Source of the DNA: Dipteronia dyeriana
Lineage: Eukaryota > Streptophyta > Magnoliopsida > Sapindales > Sapindaceae
Length of the DNA stretch: 64,000 bases
Reading direction: 5' to 3'
Assembly: GCA_032871835.1 (NCBI GenBank)
Contig: CM065300.1
Location: 1,498,001 to 1,562,000, forward strand
Shown here: piece after piece, positions 48,415-57,462 of the stretch
Position numbering within the stretch: position 1 is the stretch's first letter
Layout of the letters: each line of letters begins with the position of its first letter
Program-made: the position numbers and the translations under genes
Notes under the pieces: model-generated
What the model was told of the DNA's origin: nothing
Databases searched by the model: none
The model's input: the letters and a program-made list of their open reading frames with translations, nothing else

Positions 48415-48870
48415 AGTTAAAGATTCGAGCAGTTCTGCTCGGGCAATTAGTAAAATAGGGGTGCTTGCAAATTCTTGAAAAGCAGGACAAAAGATTTGGA
48501 CACTAATTGAAAAGGCTCAGGAACTATATAGAAAGTCTCGGAGATACAAAATTAACAACAACAAAAAAAACTGATGGTTAAAAAGACTTGAAAAAAACTC
48601 ACAAAGGCTCGAATGCAATTTAAAAGGCTCGGATGCAACTAAAAATACTCGGACATAAAAAAAAAGTTTAATGTTCATACAAAAGACTCATGCAGTTCAT
48701 GAAAAAACTTGAGAACTGATTAAAAAGACTCGAAAATTATTTACAAAGGTTCAGAGATTCAAATTTGACACAAACCTAACATTTATAAAAAATGCTCGGA
48801 CCACAAGTTAAACGGCTCGAACAGTGTTTCAAAAGGTTCGACCACGGTGTTAAAAGACTCGGAAACCCAG
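48415..48870. repeat. AAAAGACTCGG degenerate tandem array
   Basis: Words such as AAAAGGCTCGGA, AAAAGACTCGGA, AAAAGACTTGA and AAAATACTCGG recur about every 25-35 bp, upstream (minus-strand sense) of the DUF1985 relic. Confidence 0.75.
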
Positions 48871-49229
48871 ACCTTCATCATTTCAACACAAACTTTTCAA
48901 AAATTAAAACCCAATCCATACTCAAATTGACAAATCAAACCTAATCTACAAGTCTAAACAACACTCAATATCAAACAGATACATAAAATTATCAAGAACA
49001 AAAACGACAACAAAAAATAACTCTACTTACCAACATCAATTGCAGATGCTCATATGAACTGTCGACTTCAGAACTGTAGTGCCACCGCTGGTTATTTCAC
49101 CGTCAGATTTTCAGGCCTATGTTTTTACAGTCGATGCTTTCTCTCTCTACTGTTTTCTCTCTCTAGTTTTTTCCTCTAGGTTTGACAACGAAAGAAAGTG
49201 TCTTGGAAGAGGTATTTTTATCTGGTCAC

Positions 49230-49300
49230 CTAAATTGATGTCTTTTAAACATGAATTATTAATGTTTTTTAAACATGAATTATTAATGTGGTAACTTTCT
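49230..49300. repeat. Terminal motif of the DUF1985 element, locally doubled
   Basis: TTTTAAACATGAATTATTAATG occurs twice in tandem (about 49237 and 49266), the second followed by TGGTAAC. It resembles the ends at 54795 (TTTTAAACTTAAGTTATTAAAG), 26485 and 23395, so it probably marks the element boundary. Confidence 0.55.
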
Positions 49301-49359
49301 TAAAATACCATGTTCAAATAGTGATATTTAATTTTTGAACCCCCCTATCAATATATTAT

Positions 49360-50600
49360 GAGTACTGTTCTTGGGTTTGACCGCAAAAGCCCATCCCAAC
49401 CCAACCTGCATAAAAGTCCACACCAGTCCTTAATATAGGGATGGCAATGGGGCGGCTTCGGGGTAGGGTGACATTCCCCACACCCCACCCCATTTATTTT
49501 TTGAAAACCCATCCCCTCATAAACCCCCACCATAGATTAAGCGGGTTGTGGCGGGACGGGTTACAACGGGGAGTGCTTTCCCCATCCCCACCAATTTACC
49601 AAATTTATAATTTATTTATTTATTAAAATTACAAATATATAACCATTGGATATGATAAAATATATAAAGTAGTAAATAATTCGATGAAACTATTAAAAAA
49701 ACATCTCGTAAACATAATTCTCACAAGTAAATTCTGTCATTCTCAAACATAAACATAAAGTATGAAGTCAAAATGTTCGAAAATCGTAACGTTATCATCT
49801 AATAGTTTCATCTGTTTCTCTTATTCTCTCTTCGTAATATCAACTTCATCTGGTATCTCCTCAAGATGTTGACACCCACTCACATGGTTTCTGCAACATT
49901 CTGAACCAACAAAAAAAATTGTATTCAATCTGATTTGAATATCAATAACTTAATTTGATTTAATATGCATACTTTATTTTACCTCATTAAAATCTAGTTC
50001 TTCAAGACATGTGGAACGCTCAGTTGTAGTAAAAGAATATGAAGCTAATCATAAGATAAAAAACTTACTGTATTTGAGGTTTAAGCTTGAATGATGAACT
50101 TTGAGTTGTTTGTGGAATAAAGTCTTAGAGTTGCAGTTAGCGGCTAGGGTTTTTTTAATTTTATTTTGTATTGTCACTTTATGTTAAATAACGGCAAATA
50201 AATGTAAAGTTAGGGTTAATGCATTTATATATATTTTATTTTTTAAAATATATTTATTTTCTTTGAAACTACGTAGTTTAACTAAATATTATTTTAAACG
50301 GGGTGAGGCGGGGAGGGGCGGGGTGGGGAGTATAAAACCCATCCCCGCCCCATACCCATTGCGGGTTAGACTATCTATCCCCATCCCCGCCCCATCTCCA
50401 CTAAATTGAAACCTGTCCCCACCCCAAAAGTGCTGGTCCCCACGGATAATTTTACCATCCCTACCTTAATACGATGACGTTTATAGTGCGATAATACGAA
50501 GGAGAACACGAGACATTCATCGTCCCTCCTCTCTCATCAGGCTCTAGGGTTTGCGAACTTTTAGACCAATTTGAATGTTTCTTGGAAGATCATGGGGTCG
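49360..50600 (+). pseudogene. Stray copy of the SWC5 promoter and 5' UTR
   Basis: After removing the inserted element (49436-50463), the flanks read as a near-duplicate of 57200-57370: AAAGCCCAT, AAAAAGTCCACACC, TGCGATAATACGAAGGAGAA, CGAGACATTCATCGTCCCTC and GGCTCTAGGGTTT in the same order. Shortly after, GTTTCTTGGAAGATCA (50577) matches SWC5 intron 1 (57899). The SWC5 start exon is not retained. Confidence 0.8.
49436..50463. mobile_element. hAT-type non-autonomous element, 1028 bp, perfect 8-bp TSD
   Basis: The ends TAGGGATGG... and ...CCATCCCTA are inverted repeats, with subterminal GGGGCGG/CCCCGCC-rich segments. The flanks CCTTAATA (49428-49435) and CCTTAATA (50464-50471) are identical. 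The AT-rich interior lacks a transposase. Confidence 0.93.
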
Positions 50601-52120
50601 TTTTGGCTCTATCTTAACTTATAAGAAACTATTATATGATTTTAGAAACTTTCTAAAAAGTTTTTACACAAAAATTATATATATATATATAAAAGACGAA
50701 AAAAAAAACAATAAAAAGATATTGTTTGTACATCTGTGTTCATCATGCATGCTTTAGAACACATTGATTTCGAGTTTATGAGAAAAATAAATTTTCAAAT
50801 TCAAATCAATTCAACTACTCGTTTACTTATTTACTTATTTTATGAATTTTGACATAATTAAGTTGGCATGATGGGCAGCCCGACTACTTCTTGTGTTGCT
50901 TCAATCAAGTTTATTATCATAAATTATAGCCCACTTTGAATCAAATTAATGAGACCTGATAATTCATGAGACACTTCATTAACTAGGCATGAAGAAAATT
51001 CATGATACCCAATTCAAAGACTCCTAATTAATTAATTAATTAGTTTGCTGCTCTTTTAAGATTTATCAAAGCCGATATTTTAAACCGTCAAATTTGGTTT
51101 ACTGTTAAATATTTGATATTTAATTCTGGAGGTTAGTGTATTTGATAAATTTATTTGATACTGAATGTAAAAGAGCAAATGGATTGATGTTATTTGCTTT
51201 AAAAAAAAACACAAACTAGTTCGAAAAAATCCGAATCGTCTGAAAAATATATAAACCCGAATCCTGTCAGATTTGATCGATTCCGAAATCCCATATCCTG
51301 ATTCAGTCAGAATTTTTTTATAAATCCTGTTCGAATTATCTACCATGCACCTCACGTTGATCGATCTTCATTGATAACTGAGTTTTCTATTTCTTATTCT
51401 ACAAACCATTTTTTTTTTTGTCTTTTGTTATGTATCTCTCCCTATGTTAACCATTCTTGACCTGGGTTTCTTTTCTCAGCAGTAATATTCTATTGAATTC
51501 GTTAATTATTTCTCCAAAGAATTTGTTGCTTACAAGTTACGACAACCCAGTTGCTAGGACACCAGTTGCGTGAGAAAAAGCAAGAAAGAAATGTAACTTT
51601 CAAGCAAAAATAATGTTTTTTTTTATAGAAAAAATATATGGTTTTAATTTCAACTTAAAGAGGTGACCTTTAAGTCAAATGTTTATAATTTAATAGGTTA
51701 ACAAAAAAAAAATCTTAATTTTCTATATATATATATATATATAAAAACTTTGTTGCAAAAATGAGTAGGAAATATTGATACGAATCACTGAGTTGTAAGG
51801 CGTAGTGTAGGGTCTGATATCAATAGATCCCTAAAAACTGGTTTTTGTAAAGAGAAGGTGCCCAATGAGCCCAATGAGTTATATATCCGTGAAGAGAAAT
51901 ACTAGACGTTCCAATTTTTCATTTCATCCAAATTTTGCCCTAAATTATGTGGCGCGTAGAGTGTCACCATCTTATAAATCATGTAATTATATTGTGAAAT
52001 CATGTAATTATATTGTGACTGATGTGATGTTGACATCTCACGTACCACATTATTTGAGACAAAATTTAGAAATACTTTTTTTTGGAACGTCTAGCTTTAT
52101 TCATCCGTGAATAATCTCAT
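50601..52120. other. Gene-free stretch
   Basis: AT-rich DNA. TCCGAATC-rich segment at 51220-51330 (hAT-like flavour), poly-T at 51410, (TA)n at 51724-51743, and a doubled ATCATGTAATTATATTGTGA word at 51978-52018. No credible gene. Confidence 0.4.
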
Positions 52121-52130
52121 ACTTAGTCAA

Positions 52131-53120
52131 AGACCTGACAATGGGTCGTGTTGTTACGAATTCGTGTCGTTTCGTGTTTGGATCATGTTTAAATTATTCC
52201 ATCCGAACCCGACCCGTTAGTGTAATGGGTTGAAATATACAAATCCGAAACCATTTGTTAAATTATTGGGTAAGCCGACCCGACCAGTTACAAAAAATTA
52301 TATTTGAGATTTATTCAAAGTTGAAAATAAAAAGTACTGAAGTGTGATCAAATTTATGTAATCAAGTTCATCGTAGGCATATAAAGCTTTAAAAAACAAA
52401 ATCCACCATTGGCACCAACGGTCTATCGAAAACATCTAATTTAAAAAATAAATAAATCCAAAATGAAATAAAAAATTTGAAAATAAAATCTACCATTAAT
52501 CTTCCTCATTAATCTTCAATATATTGCGATGGGAAATCTCAATCCTCATTTAGATTTAAAAGAATAAATTATTTGTGTTAGAATCTTAGACGTTAAGAAA
52601 AGAAGATTTAACATACATTATAAATCCAATACATTTATGAATAAATTCAGAATATCAATACCTTTAGAAAAATTTGTAAAGAATTTAGAATAGCAATACG
52701 TTGCATAAAATGGTGGCACTATAGACCATAGTAATACAAAAATCAAAATACAAGAAAGAAAACATACCTAATTGAATTTACTAACCGATTTCAAGAAAGT
52801 TGAAAATCACTACTTTTAGACTTTAGAGTTTTACGGTTAGAGTTATAATATTGTAATATAATTGATTTAGAGTTATAGAGATTTTTTTATGTATAAATTT
52901 CTTAACTTGACTATACAAAGATTTGTTTAATAACTTTCATAATTTTATTAAAAAAGAATCTTTATATTAATGGGTTATCCATAACCGTTTTTTTAAGGAT
53001 GAGTCCAAAATTGACCCATTATAATTCGTGTGTTAATGGGTCCATTAACAATCTGATCCTATAAACTAGACTCACTGCTATTTTCGAATGGGTTTGGATC
53101 GTGTGAAATTTTGTCGGGTC
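52131..53120. mobile_element. hAT-like non-autonomous element, ~990 bp
   Basis: The left end AGACCTGACAATGGGTCGTG and the reverse complement of the right end, GACCCGACAAAATTTCACAC, form a short TIR, with further GACCCG/CGGGTC subterminal words. The flanks TTAGTCAA (52123-52130) and TAAGTCAA (53121-53128) match at 7 of 8. No transposase frame. Confidence 0.68.
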
Positions 53121-53128
53121 TAAGTCAA

Positions 53129-53730
53129 CATATGATACCATAGCAATAATGTATAAATAAATGGGGAAAATATGGTTAATGGTTTTATTTTTAATTTAAA
53201 GATGGATAAAAATTGTAATTAAGAAAAGTTTGAAACCATTTATCAAACACGAAGACACGTTAGTTGTGTGACTAGCTTCTAGCTTTTTATCTCCATCTTC
53301 TCCCTTCTCTTCTTCTTCTTCATCTTCCTAAAAAATTGTTATTAATTTTTTTGTTTTTTGTTTTTAATATATTACGGTTTTTAATTGTTATAAGCTTCTT
53401 TCTTCGACACCAAATCTGTGTTTGTTTGTCATGTATGCATGTTGTTGTATTTATTTTGTTATCAAAACACTTTCTCAATTCTATTTTTATTCTCTTGTTT
53501 GACTCTTTTAATTTCTTTTTTTAGCATGTGCATCATTCATGCATGTGTATAGATTATGGACGTTCTTCATCTATTTCTCTCACCGTGTCTTTTTTTTTAA
53601 TGATTCCTGGAATTGCTGTAAAATCTGTGTATATTTAGTTATTTACATAGATCTATATAACTCTTTGGATCTACAAAGATTTTTGTGGATTATTGAAGAA
53701 ATAAACAAATTCGTCATAACATGAAAAATA
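53129..53730. other. Gene-free, TC-rich then T-rich stretch
   Basis: CTTCTTCTT-rich DNA at 53290-53330, then T-rich DNA with open frames of hydrophobic low-complexity peptides. No gene is supported. It may be the body of the element that holds the array to its right. Confidence 0.35.
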
Positions 53731-54540
53731 TTCTCGATCATTTAAAAAAATCTCGATCCTTTAAAAAATCTTCTCGATCATTTGATAAAAATTCTCGATC
53801 CTTTGAAAAATATTCTCGATTTGATCATTTGGAAAAAATCTCAATCCTTTGAAAACAATTCTCGATCCTTTGAAAAAAATCTCGATACTTTGAAAAATAT
53901 TCTCGATCCTTTGAAAAATATTCTCGATCCTTTGAAAAAATCTCGATCCTTTGAAAAAATCTCGATCCTTTGAAAAAATCACGATCCTTTGAAAAATCTT
54001 CTCGATCATTTGATAAAAATTCTCGTTCCTTTGAAAAATATTCTCGATTTGACCATTTGGAAAAAATCTCGATCCTTTGAAAATAATTCTCGATTCTTTG
54101 AAAAATATTCTCGATCATTTGAAAAAAATCTCGATTCTTTGAAAAAAATATCGATACTTTGAAAAATATTCTCGATACTTTGAAAAATATTCTCGATCCT
54201 TTGAAAAAATCTCGATCCTTTGAAAAAAAACTCGATCCCTTGAAAAATATTCTCGATCCTTTGAAAAATCTTCTCGATCATTTGATAAAAATTCTCGATC
54301 CTTTAAAAAATATTCTCGATCCTTTGAAAAAAAATCTTGATCCTTTTAAAAATATTCTCGATTCGATCCTTTGAAAAAATTCTCGATCCTTTGAAAATTT
54401 CTTGATCATTTGACAAATGCTCGATTCTTTCAAAAATAAGCTCGATCATATTAAAAAAAAGGCTCGATTTGGCTACCAATATGCTCGATTTAACTAAACA
54501 TTATTTTCAAAAATAAAATGTTCGATCCTTTGAAAAATAA
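53728..54540. repeat. Large CTCGATCCTTTGAAAAATATT minisatellite
   Basis: Dozens of units of about 19-21 bp built from CTCGAT(C/T)(C/A)(T/A)TTGAAAAA with either a TATT or no spacer; the right edge decays into AAGCTCGAT, GGCTCGATTT and TGCTCGATTT. A sub-block ATTCTCGATTTGATCATTTGG recurs at 53810 and 54040, so a larger period is superimposed. Overlapping open frames on both strands (peptides such as FQRIENIFQRIE) arise from the repeat and change frame often, so no protein is inferred. Confidence 0.93.
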
Positions 54541-54779
54541 ATTGTTCAGATAAAGACCGGACAACAAATCATAACGAATGGATACATGTTAAACCACACA
54601 GAAATATATAAAAATATATAAACGAATATCACAAATATAAGTTATCTTCTTCTACAGAATCTGAAGAGAGACAAGTTTTTTGGAGAGAGAGATGAACTAT
54701 CGTTTTCAAAGTGTAGATGGAAACATAATGGGATTAAAAAAAAAGATTATTTAAGGGCAATTTGGGTAGTTCACCATAA

Positions 54780-54840
54780 TTGGTGTCTTTTAAACTTAAG
54801 TTATTAAAGCGGTGACATCACTGCAACACACATAAAAAAA
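54780..54840. repeat. Element terminus related to the DUF1985 family ends
   Basis: TTTTAAACTTAAGTTATTAAAG then CGGTGACATCACTGC resembles the ends at 26485, 23395 and 49240. With the minisatellite to its left and a GAGAGAGAGATG block (54690) it copies the layout of the 25.3-26.5 and 47.6-49.3 kb elements. Confidence 0.55.
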
Positions 54841-55235
54841 GTGACATATCTCATAATTTCCTTTGATAAATATGTCAGTAATTTAATTTGTTTTCTCTAC
54901 CGATCATACAACAATATGTTGGATGCTGGAAGATGATTCAAATTTCAATCTTGTGCAAGGTAAATTGTTGTTTCAACCACTTGGCCGCCATTGTTAATTT
55001 TAACCTCATGATTGGTCATTTACACAAAGTACTAAATTATCCTGAACTTGACACTACGGAGAAAAAACTCATTGCTCCAAAATGATCCGTTGAAATAAAT
55101 TGTATGTATTTTGAATTCACCGTAACCTTTTTTTGTTTTTTTAGTAATGCATATAGAACAAACTAGGCATGATGTTTCCATCAAGCAAATTTATTTGTCA
55201 TGGATCCAATAATATCTAATTTGACAATGAGTTAT
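54841..55235. other. Gene-free stretch
   Basis: No recognised feature; a 65-residue frame at 54888-55085 has no known domain. Confidence 0.35.
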
Positions 55236-55860
55236 TGTTGGAAATTTTGTGATAAACTCTCATTTTGAGAGCCCAAATTGAATATGATAAATTCCTAGAA
55301 ATGGAAGATTAAACTGGATTCGAATTCTCCTCTGTGAGAACTTCGAAATGGTATACTCAAATTCACAAAATGGTTAATGAGTGAATGATAAATTGAGTCT
55401 CAAAGTGGACCCATTGTACAGTGATTAAAATGAATCCCACATTGCTTAGGGAAATCATTTATATGTAGTTTATAAGTGAATGTGTGATATGAGCTATTTA
55501 CATGTGTGGCACAGAGGCTCTCTCTCGTGCGCGCAGGGGTGCAAATCATGGACCCCGAACCTTCGAATGCACGACCTGCGGACATGAATGCCGCTCCGAT
55601 TGGACCCGTGAGAGTCCAGTTGACCTTTTGCCACTTCCCTAAGTCAACTTTGAAGCTTTAATTGTTTGGATTCTGATTTCTTACTTGATCACTAAGAATA
55701 CATAATCGGGTTTTAATTAGAAGTAAATCTCTGTGGAGAATATTGTCTAATTAAATTATTTCCTTATATCAAAAACGTGATTTTCCAAAATAATCCCGAA
55801 TTAATCCCAAAACCCTATAATACTACTAGGATTAGTACAACCTGTAGAGGAAGTGGGAGG
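55236..55860. repeat. Possible solo LTR or LTR fragment
   Basis: Begins TGTTGGAAATTTTGTG and contains CCCACATTGCTTAGGGAAAT, a phrase common in plant LTRs, followed by a GC-richer block (55520-55640). No CA end with a 5-bp target duplication was found, so it may be truncated. Confidence 0.4.
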
Positions 55861-56013
55861 GTGTTTAATTTGTTATACAAATTACAAAGTTAATTTCACA
55901 TTCTTTTGTTTCCATTGCAAGCTAGCTTGTTTAAAACGTATTTGTTAACCGTTTTTTTTTGAAAGAAAAAAAAAAAACAAAACCAGTATTAAAAGTGCAA
56001 TATTTGAAAAACG

Positions 56014-56225
56014 TCTAAAAGTTGTTTTCTAAATCTGAAAAACAAAATTAAAAAAATAAAATAAAGAGTGATTGCTCACTGTCAGCTCTCAGCTCTCTGA
56101 ACTCAGGTATGTCTTCTTTTCTAAAAGTTGTTTTCTAAATCTGAAAAACAAAATTAAAAAAATAAAATAAAGAGTGATTGCTCACTGTCAGCTCTCAGCT
56201 CTCTGAACTCAGGTATGTCTTCTTT
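56014..56225. repeat. 106-bp tandem duplication
   Basis: Copies at 56014-56119 and 56120-56225 are essentially identical, each containing CAGCTCTCAGCTCTCTGAAC and ending GTATGTCTTCTTTT. Confidence 0.95.
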
Positions 56226-56240
56226 TTCTTCTGCGGATCG

Positions 56241-56299
56241 TCTTCTTCTTCTTCTTCTTCTTCTTCTTCTTCTTCTTCTTCTTCTTCTTCTTCTTCTTC
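56241..56299. repeat. (TCT)n microsatellite, about 20 units
   Basis: A pure TCT/TTC run, followed by imperfect CTT-rich DNA to 56460. It yields a poly-Ser/Phe frame (56178-56480) that is not a credible gene. Confidence 0.95.
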
Positions 56300-56460
56300 G
56301 TTGTCGTCGTCGGATCTTCTTCTTCCTATGTTTCAGATCGTCTTCTTCTTCCTCTGCTTCAGAGCGTCTTTGATCTTCTTCTTCTTGTTATTCTTCTTCT
56401 TCTTTTTCGTGTTCTTCCTCTTCTTCAGATTACCATCTCCTCCTCCTTCTTCTTCTATTT

Positions 56461-57120
56461 TTTATTTGTCAATTTTTTAATTTATGAAAAACTGAAATTA
56501 TTGTTGATTGATTTGAATATATGTAGATATAAGTAATTTTTCAATTATTTATCTTTCTTAAACCAAAATTTAATTAATGTAATCATTAAAAAAAATTTAC
56601 AGTGATTATTGGAAAAAATAGTTGTGGAAGATTGGAAGACCTCTAGTTGTTTTTTTTTTTAAAGTGGATTGTTTTGCTATGTTTCATTCTGCTGTCTATG
56701 TATTTTGATTTGATCAAACAAAGCATCATTTAAAGTATAAAATTGTTGATAATCATATAATAAACTAGCAAAACCTCTTTGTAATCAAACTTATTTAAGC
56801 TTACACGGATTTTAATAGCTGAATTGAAGAATTATAAACCGGGTAAAAGAGACTTCAATTGAATCTATCACTTAAAATTTGGTAACCGTACCGAAACGAA
56901 ATCAGGGATTGAAAAAAAATACCGACTTCATACTACAACTTAAATAGTATGGTTAAAACTGGCCCTAACACTAACATGATGGTTTCCTAGACCGATGAGT
57001 AATTTTGACATCCCTGGCCATCACTTGAAAGCTTATTTAAATTGAATGACCATTTCAATTTAGTCCGAAGGTAAAATAGTGATTTTTTATTTCTTAAATA
57101 TCCTTGATATAGCTACTTAA
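56461..57120. other. Gene-free AT-rich stretch upstream of the SWC5 promoter
   Basis: No coding feature or repeat boundary recognised. Confidence 0.4.
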
Positions 57121-57131
57121 ACATAACAATC

Positions 57132-57462
57132 TGGGCCCTTACAAATACAAATATATGTGAAATTGGGCCTAATCAGCACAAGATGGGCCTAGGCTATTAG
57201 TAATGCTCTTGGGATAGTCCGTCAAAGCCCATACAAACCGACCCGACCCGACCAGTAAAAAAGTCCACACCTGTCCCCAATACGACGCCGTTTATACTGC
57301 GATAATACGAAGGAGAACACGAGACATTCATCGTCCCTCTTCTCTCTCATCAGGCTCTAGGGTTTCCACTATCAATTCAATAAGAATCTCTGCAGAATCT
57401 TCAATTTTTTTTTTTAAAAACACCCAACAAGAAAAAAAAGGAATTGACTCGTAGCTCGATCG
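57132..57462 (+). promoter_or_regulatory. SWC5 promoter and 5' UTR: site II and telobox motifs
   Basis: TGGGCC (site II, TCP-factor type) occurs at 57132-57137, 57164-57169 and 57184-57189, with the reverse form AGCCCA at 57226-57231. A telobox TAGGGTTT lies at 57358-57365. No clear TATA box. Site II plus telobox is typical of constitutive, growth-linked plant genes. The 57200-57370 part is duplicated at 49.36-50.57 kb. Confidence 0.7.

Noticed and set aside
53761..54374. Overlapping frames of FQRIENIFQRIE and LDPLKNILDPLK type on both strands
   Set aside because: They come from the minisatellite, whose units vary between 19 and 21 bp and so change frame; several frames are open by chance.
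53728..54540. CRISPR-like array
   Set aside because: Units are contiguous degenerate tandem repeats without unique spacers, and the window is a plant nuclear genome.
55236..55860. Complete solo LTR
   Set aside because: The TGTTGG start is convincing but no matching CA end with a 5-bp duplication was found, so only a possible LTR fragment is reported.
56178..56480. 100-residue frame rich in Ser and Phe
   Set aside because: It is produced by the TCT microsatellite and its flanks; no domain, and the repeat explains the openness.
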